Of a stretch of DNA of 64,000 nt, positions 34,868 through 43,488 are shown in pieces. Below the pieces are notes generated by a model. That model was not told the DNA's origin. It saw nothing but the letters and a program-made list of their open reading frames with translations, and ran no database searches. The stretch's first letter is position 1. The number at the start of each line of letters is the position of its first letter. The DNA is from Methylocystaceae bacterium (GTDB lineage: Bacteria; Pseudomonadota; Alphaproteobacteria; Rhodospirillales; Terasakiellaceae): the NCBI GenBank assembly GCA_013373205.1, contig JABXIG010000003.1, positions 868,001 to 932,000 of the forward strand, read 5' to 3'. The position numbers were made by a program, and so were the translations under genes.

Positions 34868-36502
34868 TTATACCAGTCTGTTTTGTTCAATCGCAGCCTT
34901 GACGAAAGCTTTGAAAATGGGGTGCGGATCGGTTGGACGTGATTTCAGTTCCGGGTGGAATTGAACGCCAATAAAGAAAGGATGATCCGGCAGTTCAACG
35001 ATTTCTGGCAACACACCGTCAGGTGACAGACCAGAGAATTTCATACCTGCAGCTTCCAGTTTTTCTTTAAAGTCCACGTTGACTTCATAACGGTGACGGT
35101 GACGTTCTGAAATTTCTTTGGCACCATTGTAAATGTCATAAGCTAGCGTGTTTGGAACCAACTTACAAGGGTATGCACCCAAACGCATGGTGCCACCAAG
35201 ATCGCCGTCTTCATCACGGGTTTCAACAGAACCATCTTCTTTTTCCCATTCTGTCATCAGGCCGACGATCGGTGTTTTACAATTACCAAATTCGGAAGAC
35301 CCTGCCCCATCAACGCCGGCCATATTGCGTGCTGTTTCCACAACAGCCATTTGCATGCCGAGACAGATCCCAAAATATGGCACTTTTTGCTCACGCGCAT
35401 ATTTGACGGCAGCAATTTTACCTTCAGCACCGCGTTCCCCAAAACCACCGGGGACAAGGATGGCATCTTTGTCTTCTAGTTGCTTCATGCCGTCTTCTGC
35501 AAGTAATGTTTCGGCATCAATCCAATGCTGGTTGACTTTGACGTTATTGGCAATCCCACCATGCGTCAAAGCTTCACCTAGAGATTTATATGCTTCCAGA
35601 AGTTCAACATATTTCCCAACGATGGCAACATTGACTTCGCCTTCGGGTTCCAGCACGCGATGAACGATTTCTTCCCATTTGGTCAGATCCGGTTCAGGTG
35701 CGGCCATGCCAAAGTGTTTTAAAACAACGGTGTCCAGACCTTCGGCATGATATGAAAGCGGTACGCGATAAATGGTGTCTACGTCCAGCGCAGGAATTAC
35801 AGCATCTTCAGCAACATTACAGAAAAGGGCAATTTTGCGGCGTTCCCCTGCCGGGATTTCACGATCACAACGACACAGTAATGCATCCGGGCTAATCCCC
35901 AGACCCAACAGCTCTTTGACAGAGTGTTGTGTGGGTTTGGTTTTTAATTCCCCGGCTGCGGGGATATAGGGAACCAGTGTTGTGTGAAGGAACATGGTGC
36001 GACCGCGGCCCAGCTCGTTGCCAAGCTGGCGGATTGCTTCTAAAAATGGTAACGATTCGATATCCCCAACTGTACCGCCGATTTCAACTAGAATGAAATC
36101 TTCGTCGGTAACATTGGCTTTGGTGAAGTTTTTAATAGCTTCTGTGACATGTGGAATAACTTGGACTGTCGCGCCCAGATATTCACCCGCACGTTCTTTT
36201 TGAATGACGCTTGAATAAATACGTCCTGATGTCACGTTGTCGCTTTGCATTGCATTTACGGATGTAAAGCGTTCGTAGTGGCCAAGGTCAAGATCGGTTT
36301 CAGCACCGTCATCTGTGACAAAAACTTCGCCATGTTGGTAAGGTGACATGGTGCCCGGGTCAACGTTCAGATACGGGTCTAATTTACGTAAGCGGACTTT
36401 AAAGCCACGAGCTTGTAAACAAGCCCCCAAAGCCGCAGAACCCAAGCCTTTACCAAGTGAAGATACAACGCCACCAGTAATGAAAATATAACGTGCTGCC
36501 AT
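34868..36502 (-). CDS. pyrG: CTP synthase
   Basis: PyrG aminates UTP to CTP using glutamine. The 544-residue protein has the synthase domain start [20 protein letters not shown], the Mg-binding [20 protein letters not shown], and a C-terminal class I amidotransferase with GGFGERG, nucleophile Cys in [11 protein letters not shown], and the His-Glu pair of [12 protein letters not shown]. It is located between secG and kdsA, a frequent arrangement in this class. Confidence 0.97.
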   Translation of the reverse strand: MAARYIFITGGVVSSLGKGLGSAALGACLQARGFKVRLRKLDPYLNVDPGTMSPYQHGEVFVTDDGAETDLDLGHYERFTSVNAMQSDNVTSGRIYSSVIQKERAGEYLGATVQVIPHVTEAIKNFTKANVTDEDFILVEIGGTVGDIESLPFLEAIRQLGNELGRGRTMFLHTTLVPYIPAAGELKTKPTQHSVKELLGLGISPDALLCRCDREIPAGERRKIALFCNVAEDAVIPALDVDTIYRVPLSYHAEGLDTVVLKHFGMAAPEPDLTKWEEIVHRVLEPEGEVNVAIVGKYVELLEAYKSLGEALTHGGIANNVKVNQHWIDAETLLAEDGMKQLEDKDAILVPGGFGERGAEGKIAAVKYAREQKVPYFGICLGMQMAVVETARNMAGVDGAGSSEFGNCKTPIVGLMTEWEKEDGSVETRDEDGDLGGTMRLGAYPCKLVPNTLAYDIYNGAKEISERHRHRYEVNVDFKEKLEAAGMKFSGLSPDGVLPEIVELPDHPFFIGVQFHPELKSRPTDPHPIFKAFVKAAIEQNRLV

Positions 36503-36536
36503 GTCTAAAACCTAAAATGACTAGTTTTTTATTCAA

Positions 36537-36572
36537 AGAAGAAGAGGCGGTCATTTGACCGCCTCTTCGATG
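36537..36572 (-). terminator. Hairpin between secG and pyrG
   Basis: GAAGAGGCGGTCA (36541-36553) and TGACCGCCTCTTC (36556-36568) form a perfect 13-bp stem with a 2-base centre. The downstream tract on the minus strand (TTCTTTGAAT) is only partly U-rich, so it may act as a weak terminator or an mRNA-stabilising hairpin between the two genes. Confidence 0.6.
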
Positions 36573-36612
36573 TAATTTCAAGTGCGCTTTTCAAAAAAAT
36601 GGAAAGCGAAAC

Positions 36613-36954
36613 TTATTCGGCCAGAGGCGCGCCCGGCTCCGTTGATTTAGGAGCTGCGGGTTGTTCTTGAGTGATCGGCTTGAGATTGTCCTCATCCAGG
36701 ATTGAACCGCTGTTACGTTCAGCGTTTGCCAACAGGGACAGGATCAGGCTCGTCACCATAAAACCAGCAGCCAGTAAAGCTGTTGCGCGGGTCAGCAGGT
36801 TTGAAGCTGAACGACCTGTCATCAGGCCACTCATGCCGCCGCCACCGCCGCCGCCAAGGCCGCTAAGTGCGCCACCTTCGGAGCGTTGGATCAAAACCAG
36901 AATGATCAGGCCAAGGCACAAGATCAAATGTATTACGAGAAGAACGTTTGTCAT
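36613..36954 (-). CDS. secG: Preprotein translocase subunit SecG
   Basis: SecG is a small inner-membrane partner of SecYE that aids protein translocation. The 113-residue protein has two hydrophobic segments (VLLVIHLILCLGLIILVLI at about 4-22 and a second at about 55-76) joined by a Gly-rich cytoplasmic loop (LGGGGGGGMSGL), and a Pro/Ala/Glu tail, as in other Alphaproteobacteria. It lies between tpiA and pyrG. Confidence 0.93.
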   Translation of the reverse strand: MTNVLLVIHLILCLGLIILVLIQRSEGGALSGLGGGGGGGMSGLMTGRSASNLLTRATALLAAGFMVTSLILSLLANAERNSGSILDEDNLKPITQEQPAAPKSTEPGAPLAE

Positions 36955-37021
36955 CGCTGCTCTTCCATCCTTAAATTCGAATTTTCAGAAAACTTGGCGC
37001 TTCTTTTAACGCGAAGAAATG

Positions 37022-37786
37022 TTAAATGCTAGGACAACTTTGTGCAATTGCCCAAAAATCTTCAGATTTTAAAGCTGCACCCCCGATGAGACCACCATCC
37101 ACATCTGCTAAAGCCAGCAATTCTTGGGCATTTCCGGGTTTCATGGACCCCCCATATAAAATACGCATCCCTTGGGCGGCATCTTGTCCTAATTTGTCGC
37201 CCAGAGTCTCACGAATGGCTGCATGGACTTTCTGAACATCGTCAGGAGTCGCAACTTTACCTGTGCCAATCGCCCAAACGGGTTCATAGGCAATGACTGT
37301 ATTTTCAGCAGTTGCCCCTGCCGGAACTGACCCGATGATTTGTTCGCCAACAACATCAAGAGCTTTACCACTTTCACGTTCTGATTCTGTTTCGCCTACA
37401 CAAATAATGGTAATCAGGTCCTGCGCATGCGCGGCAATGGCTTGGGCTTGAACGTCGGCATCGCTTTCGCCATGGTCGGATCGACGTTCTGAATGGCCAA
37501 GAATGACATGGCTACAGCCCGCATCTTTTAACATGACCGGGCTGATATCACCTGTATGTGCACCTTTTTCTGCTGTGTGGCAGGTTTGTGCCCCTAAAAA
37601 GACACCTGCACCGTCAACGGCATTTCCAACGGTTTCCATAACAATATAAGGTGGGCAGACCAGCAGGTCAAAAGCACCGTCAGGCTGTGCTTTGCGCAAA
37701 GTGGCAATTTCTGTTGCCAGTTCTTGTGCTTCAGCACGCAGGCCATTCATTTTCCAGTTACCTGCAATCAAGGGGCGACGTGACAT
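37022..37786 (-). CDS. tpiA: Triosephosphate isomerase
   Basis: TpiA interconverts dihydroxyacetone phosphate and glyceraldehyde 3-phosphate. The 254-residue protein has LIAGNWKMNG with catalytic Lys, VILGHSERRS with catalytic His, and VIAYEPVWAIGTG with catalytic Glu, then LYGGSMKPGNA for phosphate binding. The start MSRRPLIAGNW at 37786 has AGAGGA upstream; a nine-residue longer frame to 37813 is rejected. It is divergent from ppiD, with 192 bases between the starts. Confidence 0.96.
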   Translation of the reverse strand: MSRRPLIAGNWKMNGLRAEAQELATEIATLRKAQPDGAFDLLVCPPYIVMETVGNAVDGAGVFLGAQTCHTAEKGAHTGDISPVMLKDAGCSHVILGHSERRSDHGESDADVQAQAIAAHAQDLITIICVGETESERESGKALDVVGEQIIGSVPAGATAENTVIAYEPVWAIGTGKVATPDDVQKVHAAIRETLGDKLGQDAAQGMRILYGGSMKPGNAQELLALADVDGGLIGGAALKSEDFWAIAQSCPSI

Positions 37787-37978
37787 ATGATAAAGTCCTC
37801 TCATGGCGGTCATTTAGTTGGCCTGTTTTTACACAAATAAATCGAACCACACCAGTTATTTGTTCGGTTTGACGCAATCTTACTAAAATTTAGGTGTATA
37901 AGCTGTTGCGAGGTTGTCTTTCCCCTTTTATGATGCGCACCGCTTTTAATAACCCTTTCATGTTGGAATACGTTCATA

Positions 37979-39856
37979 ATGCTCGATGGTTTTCGCAAAC
38001 ATTCAAATTCAATTATCGTTAAAGCCCTTCTCTTCCTTTTGATTGCAAGTTTCGCAGCTTGGGGGGTTGGTGATATGTTACGCCCGGCCACACAAGGCAA
38101 CAGCATCGGAACAGTCGGTGGTATCGACGTTTCTGCACAAGAAGTATTCAATGATTTCCAACGTGAAATGAATCGCATGCGTCAATTGACGGGCGATCAA
38201 GGCGTAAATGAACAACTTTCACTCATGATTGGTAACAGTGTCGTTGAACGCGCAATCAATCGGACTTTACTAGAAGTTAACGCGGACGATATGGGGGTTG
38301 CTATCAGTGACGATTTGGTTGCCAAATCCATCCGCGAAACAGAAGCATTTCAGGAAGATGGTCAGTTTAGCCGTATTCGTTTTGAACAAATCCTCTTTTC
38401 CAATCAATTGACGGAAGATCAGTATATCGAACTGGTTCGTGGTGATCTAGCACGTGAGCAAATTATTAGCGCGCTTGTTAGTGGTGCCACCATGCCGAAA
38501 GCAGTAGCGCAAGACCTATACAAACACCGTCAAGAGCAACGTTCGGCACAAGTGGTTCGTATTTCTCAGGATAATGTTGGTGAGATAGCCGCACCCTCGG
38601 ATGAAGAGGTGCGCAAATACTATGATGATAATATCGACAAGTTCATGGCACCTGAATATCGCAGCATAAGCCTGTTGCATATTAAGCCGCAAGATGTTGC
38701 CAAGAATATTGATGTACCATTGGAAAAGATCGAAAATTTATATACAGAACGTCAGGAAGACCTCAAAAAACCGGAACGCAGAAGCGTTGAACAAATGGTC
38801 TTTACCTCTGAAGAAGAAGCAAATACTGCAATCGCACAAATGAAAGAGGGTAAAGCCTTTGAAGCCGTGGCAAAGGACGTTTTTGGTCTGGAACAAGACT
38901 CCTTGCTTCTGGGGGATGTTACGAAAGAAGAATTGCCGGAAGAATTGCGTGATGCCGTCTTTGCGCTTGAAAAGGATGGTATCAGTGAGCCGATCCAATC
39001 CATGTTGGGCTGGCACGTGGCACGCGTGACAACGATTACTGAATCCGTAAACCCTGAATTTGATGAAGTAAAAGACCAGTTACGTGATGAGTTGGCAATC
39101 GAAATGGCTGCTGATGAATTATATGCGATTTCCAATGATGTTGAAGATGCATTGGGTGGTGGGGCTACGATTGAAGAAGCTGCAAAAACAGCAGGCTATG
39201 ACCTGAAATCCATCGCGTTTGTAGATGCGCAAGGTCTGGATAAAGACGGTAAAGCAACAGAAATTGTTTCTAACCCGACCATTCTGCAGGAAATCTTTGA
39301 ATTAAGCATGAATGCAGAACCGTCCATGAAGGATGATGACCTCGGCGGTTATTTTATGGTGCGTGTTGATGCGATTGAAGAAACCAAAGCACGTAGTTTT
39401 GAAGCTGTTAAAGATCAGGCTGCAAATATGGTTTTGACGGACAAGAAACTAAATGCAGCTAAAGAAAAAGCTGATGCGCTTCTTGCTGCGGTTAAAGGCG
39501 GGACAAAATTGGAAGAGGCTGCGCAGGCTGCTGGATTTGAAGTCAGCATCGAAGAAGGTTTCACCCGTTTCGACTCAGGTTTACCCAAATCTGTGATCAC
39601 TGACCTTTTTGCAGCTAAAGTCAATGAGGCAGTTAATGGTGAAAGTCCAGATGGCTATGTTGTTGCAGTTTTGAGCGAGATTAAACCTTTGTCTGGTTCG
39701 GCAAATGATGCGGCGATTAATGCGTTACAGGCGGAACTGACAAACGGTATGACAAGTGACTTGCAAGGCCAATTCGTCAATGCTCTTCGTGGCCGTTACA
39801 GTGTTTCTGTTGATCGTAGCGTGGTAAATCGCCTGTTTGTACAAGAGCAACCATAA
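37979..39856 (+). CDS. ppiD: Peptidyl-prolyl cis-trans isomerase, PpiD/SurA-like
   Basis: A membrane-anchored periplasmic foldase. The 625-residue protein begins MLDGFRKHSNSIIVKALLFL, with one membrane segment at about 13-31 and the AAWGVGDMLR segment typical of PpiD. A SurA_N-type chaperone region follows, with a parvulin domain near residues 250-350 (VFGLEQDSLLLGDVTKEELP, then SEPIQSMLGWHVARV) and a helical C-terminus. The parvulin motif is relaxed, as in many PpiD proteins, so isomerase activity may be weak. The stop overlaps the trpE start as TAATG. Confidence 0.93.
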   Translation: MLDGFRKHSNSIIVKALLFLLIASFAAWGVGDMLRPATQGNSIGTVGGIDVSAQEVFNDFQREMNRMRQLTGDQGVNEQLSLMIGNSVVERAINRTLLEVNADDMGVAISDDLVAKSIRETEAFQEDGQFSRIRFEQILFSNQLTEDQYIELVRGDLAREQIISALVSGATMPKAVAQDLYKHRQEQRSAQVVRISQDNVGEIAAPSDEEVRKYYDDNIDKFMAPEYRSISLLHIKPQDVAKNIDVPLEKIENLYTERQEDLKKPERRSVEQMVFTSEEEANTAIAQMKEGKAFEAVAKDVFGLEQDSLLLGDVTKEELPEELRDAVFALEKDGISEPIQSMLGWHVARVTTITESVNPEFDEVKDQLRDELAIEMAADELYAISNDVEDALGGGATIEEAAKTAGYDLKSIAFVDAQGLDKDGKATEIVSNPTILQEIFELSMNAEPSMKDDDLGGYFMVRVDAIEETKARSFEAVKDQAANMVLTDKKLNAAKEKADALLAAVKGGTKLEEAAQAAGFEVSIEEGFTRFDSGLPKSVITDLFAAKVNEAVNGESPDGYVVAVLSEIKPLSGSANDAAINALQAELTNGMTSDLQGQFVNALRGRYSVSVDRSVVNRLFVQEQP

Positions 39857-41376
39857 TGAAACTTTATCCTGACTTTGAAAGCTTCAAAACCTTTTATGAT
39901 AAAGGTCAGCCTCAGGTCGTTTGGACGAAACTGGTCTCAGACCTGGAAACGCCTGTGTCTGCCATGATGAAGCTTGCGGATGGCAAACCGGAGAGCTTCC
40001 TCTTGGAATCAGTTGAAGGTGGTGCTAATCGCGGACGCTATTCCTTTTTAGGTCTAAAACCCGATTTGACATGGCGTTGTTTCGGGGAAAAGGCTGAAAT
40101 TAATCGGATAGCAGACGTGGATCGTGAGGCTTTCGAGGCTTGTGATAAGTCATCAATTGAATCATTGCGCCGCTTAATTGCGGAAAGTTCAATTGATTTG
40201 CCAGATCACTTACCCCCAATGGCAGCCGGTCTGGTTGGTTATATGGGCTATGACACGGTACGTTTGATGGAAGAACTGCCAGATAGCAATCCTGACCCTT
40301 TGGGGATACCGGATGGTGTCTTTATGCGCCCGACGATCATTGCTGCTTTTGATAATATCGAAGATATGGTGACGGTTGTGACACCGATACGCCCGAAAGA
40401 TGGTCTGACGGCTAAAGATGCTTATGATCTGGCACAGGATCGTTTGCAGGAAATTGTGGATGATCTGCAAGCAAATTTAAGTGTCTCTCGTGACTTCAAT
40501 AATGACATTGGTAAATTACCGGAACCTGTCAGCAATATGACACGGGAAGATTTTCATACCATGGTTCACAAGGCGCAGGAATATATCCTTGCCGGTGATA
40601 TTTTTCAGGCGGTGCTTTCCCAAAGGTTCACCCTGCCCTTTGAATTACCGCATTTTGCGCTTTATCGGTCCCTAAGGCGTTTAAACCCGTCCCCTTTCCT
40701 GTTTTTTTTGAACTTTGGGGAATTTACGCTTGTGGGATCCAGCCCTGAAATTTTGGTTCGCCAGCGCGAGGGGCAAGTGACTATTCGACCGATTGCCGGG
40801 ACACGCAAGCGTGGGGAAACACCTGCCGAAGATAAAGCGTTAAAAGAAGATTTGCTTTCGGACCCGAAAGAACTGGCAGAACATTTAATGTTGTTGGATC
40901 TGGGCCGCAATGATGTGGGCCGTGTGGCTAAAATTGGCACGGTTGAAGTGACGGATAAGTTTATTGTCGAACTTTATTCTCACGTCATGCATATCGTTTC
41001 TAATGTTGTTGGTGAACTTGATACGGCACGTTTCGATAATATGGATGCTTTAATAGGTGGTTTCCCGGCCGGGACGGTTTCTGGCGCACCAAAGGTACGT
41101 GCCATGGAAATCATTGATGAGCTGGAGCCGGAACGGCGTAGTTTTTATGCAGGCTGTATTGGTTACTTCGGGGCGAATGGTGACATGGATACGGCAATTG
41201 CTTTGCGCACAGCCTTATTGAAAGATGGCAAGATGTATGTCCAGGCTGGCGGCGGTGTTGTTGCGGATAGTTCACCCGAAGGGGAATATCAGGAAAGCAT
41301 TAATAAAGCGAGGGCTTTGGTCCGAGCTGCCGAAGAAGCCTATAAGTTTGCAGCGGATGAAACGCCACGAAACTAA
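39856..41376 (+). CDS. trpE: Anthranilate synthase component I
   Basis: TrpE makes anthranilate from chorismate with ammonia supplied by TrpG, the first step of tryptophan synthesis. The 506-residue protein has the feedback-site segment ESFLLESVEGGANRGRYSF, RPIAGTRKRGETPAED, LLDLGRNDVGRV and the GGFPAGTVSGAPKVRAMEI core. There is no C-terminal TrpG fusion. Its ATG overlaps the ppiD stop, so no separate trp leader peptide or attenuator is possible directly in front of it. A terminator follows, and the rest of the trp genes lie 4.4 kb further on. Confidence 0.97.
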   Translation: MKLYPDFESFKTFYDKGQPQVVWTKLVSDLETPVSAMMKLADGKPESFLLESVEGGANRGRYSFLGLKPDLTWRCFGEKAEINRIADVDREAFEACDKSSIESLRRLIAESSIDLPDHLPPMAAGLVGYMGYDTVRLMEELPDSNPDPLGIPDGVFMRPTIIAAFDNIEDMVTVVTPIRPKDGLTAKDAYDLAQDRLQEIVDDLQANLSVSRDFNNDIGKLPEPVSNMTREDFHTMVHKAQEYILAGDIFQAVLSQRFTLPFELPHFALYRSLRRLNPSPFLFFLNFGEFTLVGSSPEILVRQREGQVTIRPIAGTRKRGETPAEDKALKEDLLSDPKELAEHLMLLDLGRNDVGRVAKIGTVEVTDKFIVELYSHVMHIVSNVVGELDTARFDNMDALIGGFPAGTVSGAPKVRAMEIIDELEPERRSFYAGCIGYFGANGDMDTAIALRTALLKDGKMYVQAGGGVVADSSPEGEYQESINKARALVRAAEEAYKFAADETPRN

Positions 41377-41396
41377 AAGAAAGAGATCGTGGTTTT

Positions 41397-41430
41397 AAAA
41401 GGCAGCTGGTATGAAACAGCTGCCTTTTTT
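41397..41430. terminator. Rho-independent terminator after trpE
   Basis: AAAAGGCAGCTG (41397-41408) pairs with CAGCTGCCTTTT (41417-41428) around an 8-base loop, followed by T residues to 41430. It ends the ppiD-trpE transcript and probably also the copper cluster on the minus strand, where the U-run is shorter. Confidence 0.88.
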
Positions 41431-41432
41431 AT

Positions 41433-41708
41433 TTAGCCTTTAAAATGTTCAAAGACGGACCAGCCGCCAATAGCGATAAATCCGATCCCGGCAATAAGCT
41501 TTAAAGGGATCATATCAAGATATTTCCCAGCAGCTTGACCCAAAACCACCGCAACTGCCGTTGAGGCGACGAGTGCTCCAGCAGCGGCTAAGAAAACGAG
41601 ATAAGGGTTGTGGGCTTTGTCAGAGGCAAACAATACGGTTGCCAGTTGTGTTTTATCGCCCAGTTCAGCAAGGAAAACGGCGAGGAAAATTGGGAGAAGT
41701 TGTGTCAT
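41433..41708 (-). CDS. Half-size TMEM165/GDT1 (UPF0016) membrane protein
   Basis: The GDT1/UPF0016 family transports divalent cations, mainly Mn and Ca; bacterial members such as MneA export manganese. This protein has 91 residues, three membrane segments and a single E-x-G-D-[KR]-[TS] motif (AELGDKTQLATVLF, Glu at about residue 15), whereas full-length members carry two. It should therefore work as a homodimer or with a second half-protein. It is the last gene of the copper cluster, 5 bases after copZ, which is an unusual partner. Confidence 0.85.
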   Translation of the reverse strand: MTQLLPIFLAVFLAELGDKTQLATVLFASDKAHNPYLVFLAAAGALVASTAVAVVLGQAAGKYLDMIPLKLIAGIGFIAIGGWSVFEHFKG

Positions 41709-41713
41709 GGATG

Positions 41714-41917
41714 TTAGGCTTTACCGATAAAGTCAAAGCCAGCGTCTTCGATGGCTTCTTTGATGGCTGTTTCATCATCAATTTGCGAAACAGTTACTTT
41801 CTTTTGATCCAGATCGATTTGGATATCTGCATCTTCCTTAATGTTTTTTAATGCATTTGTGACGGCCTGAACGCAATGTCCGCATGACATTCCTTCAACG
41901 ATATAGCTGTTGCTCAT
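41714..41917 (-). CDS. copZ: Copper chaperone CopZ (heavy-metal-associated domain)
   Basis: CopZ is a small cytoplasmic Cu(I) chaperone that delivers copper to CopA. The 67-residue protein is a single ferredoxin-like HMA domain with the Cu site GMSCGHC at residues 9-15 and the usual VTVSQID strand and C-terminal GFDF. It lies between the polysaccharide deacetylase and the GDT1 gene on the same strand as copA and cueR. AAGGAG precedes the start. Confidence 0.93.
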   Translation of the reverse strand: MSNSYIVEGMSCGHCVQAVTNALKNIKEDADIQIDLDQKKVTVSQIDDETAIKEAIEDAGFDFIGKA

Positions 41918-41927
41918 TGTTTTCTCC

Positions 41928-43094
41928 TTAACTGAGACCTTGGTTTTTTAAGACAATTTGTGAAATAGGGACAAGGATAAAACCCTTGTTTTCTGCCGTT
42001 GGTAGCCATTCTTTTAAGGCGGCGATGGTTCCGTCACGAGGGTGACCAATGCCAACGGCCATGCCGCTACGACGTGAAACTTTTTCCAATAAGCTTAATT
42101 GTTTGAGCACGGCCCCTTTTTCATTCACATTATCCAGAAAGACGTTTCTTTCTGCAAAAGGCACGCCTTCCAATCCAGCTATTTTAGCCCCAATGGATTT
42201 TGGGTTTGTGCGAGAATCTAAAAAAAGCATCTCACGGTTTCGCAGTTCTTTCATCAAAGCTGTCATGACTTTGTTATTAGCTGTTGCCCGGCTGCCCATA
42301 TGGTTGTTCACTCCAACATATCCGTCAAAACGTTCTAAATTCCAATGAATGCGATCTAACAGATCTTCTGTCGCCAGATGTGTATTTAAATGGTTAGGCC
42401 CAGGGTCAACCTTATTGCTTAATGGTTCCATCGGTAAATGGACTAAGAGTTCATGTCCATTGGCTTTAGCGTCAGCGGTTTGTTGTGCCAGTTTTTTGGC
42501 ATATGGTATAAAGGCCATTGTCATAGGGCCTTGAAGTTCTATTGTTTTTTTTGTACGTTTTAGATCAAGTCCCAAGTCATCTATGACAAGTGCAATCATG
42601 GGTTTGTTGGGCGTTTTATCCATTTTAAACGCATATTTCATCCAACGCGGCTGCATGTTTGGCTGGACGGGTGTGATGGGTGTAATCGTATTTACAACAG
42701 GTTTTGGGGTATAAACCTCTTGTGGTAAGGCTTCTTCATAAATAACAGGTGGTGTTGGTTTTGCGCTTACGTCAACGTCATTTAACCGGGGTTGTGGTTT
42801 TGGGGGAGCTTTTTTCTTAAGCGGTTTTTTTGGTTTTAGTTCTGTAATTGTTTCATCAATTTCAGCTTCGCTGGCTGCAACAATCAAGGGTGCATCCGGA
42901 AGACGGACCATTTCAGGAGCTTTGGTGTGTTCCTTGTACCAAGGGGTCGTGGTTTTGTTTACAGAAATTTCTGGACTGGGTGCAAAAAGGGTGTCTCTAA
43001 AATAGACCCCTGCATAAGCGAGGAGGCTAAGGATTAAAGCAATGAGTACAAAGAGGCTGGAATAGCTTTTTTTCTTATGTTTCTTCGCAGCCAC
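41928..43094 (-). CDS. Divergent polysaccharide deacetylase family protein
   Basis: A YibQ-like divergent polysaccharide deacetylase of 388 residues. A basic start ([12 protein letters not shown]) and one membrane segment at about 13-31 lead to a Pro/Lys-rich spacer and a NodB-like barrel from about residue 160 (MIALVIDDLGLDLKRT, HELLVHLPMEPLS, NNHMGSRATANN, FLDSRTNP, GIGHPRDGT). The His/Asp motifs of this subfamily are present; the substrate is unknown. It overlaps cueR by 14 bases, so it is translated with the copper genes although the family usually sits beside ctpA and nudH. Confidence 0.88.
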   Translation of the reverse strand: MAAKKHKKKSYSSLFVLIALILSLLAYAGVYFRDTLFAPSPEISVNKTTTPWYKEHTKAPEMVRLPDAPLIVAASEAEIDETITELKPKKPLKKKAPPKPQPRLNDVDVSAKPTPPVIYEEALPQEVYTPKPVVNTITPITPVQPNMQPRWMKYAFKMDKTPNKPMIALVIDDLGLDLKRTKKTIELQGPMTMAFIPYAKKLAQQTADAKANGHELLVHLPMEPLSNKVDPGPNHLNTHLATEDLLDRIHWNLERFDGYVGVNNHMGSRATANNKVMTALMKELRNREMLFLDSRTNPKSIGAKIAGLEGVPFAERNVFLDNVNEKGAVLKQLSLLEKVSRRSGMAVGIGHPRDGTIAALKEWLPTAENKGFILVPISQIVLKNQGLS

Positions 43095-43488
43095 AGTTGT
43101 TTTCCTTCACGAAGCTATTGAGAATTGGGCAATCGGGGCGATCATCCCCGTGGCAGCACTCTACAAGATTTTTCAGGGTATCGCGAATATTTTGCAACTC
43201 AAAAATTCTGTTTTCTACTTCTTTGATGTGACGTTCGGCCAGTTCACGCACATCCCGGCTTGCCCTGTTTTTATTCTGCCAAAGTTGGAGCAGGTTTCCC
43301 ACGTCCTTTAAGGCAAAGCCCATTTTTCGAGCACTTTGAATAAATTTAAGAATATCAACGTCTTTATCAGAATAATCCCGATATCCATTTTCAGCTCGCA
43401 TGGGCTCAGGCATCAGTTCGATACTTTCGTAATAGCGGATCGTTTTTGCGCTGACACCTGTCAGTTTGGCAACTTTACTGATATTCAT
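43075..43488 (-). CDS. cueR: Cu(I)-responsive MerR-family regulator CueR
   Basis: CueR activates copper efflux genes when it binds Cu(I). The 137-residue protein has the MerR helix-turn-helix start [21 protein letters not shown], a dimerisation helix, and a C-terminal loop with Cys pairs ([13 protein letters not shown]) matching the CueR metal site, plus an extra Cys-rich tail (NNCGCEET). The ATG at 43488 overlaps the copA stop as ATGA and follows AGGTGG; GTG at 43497 is a weaker choice. A fitting operator stands in front of copA. Confidence 0.93.
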   Translation of the reverse strand: MNISKVAKLTGVSAKTIRYYESIELMPEPMRAENGYRDYSDKDVDILKFIQSARKMGFALKDVGNLLQLWQNKNRASRDVRELAERHIKEVENRIFELQNIRDTLKNLVECCHGDDRPDCPILNSFVKENNCGCEET

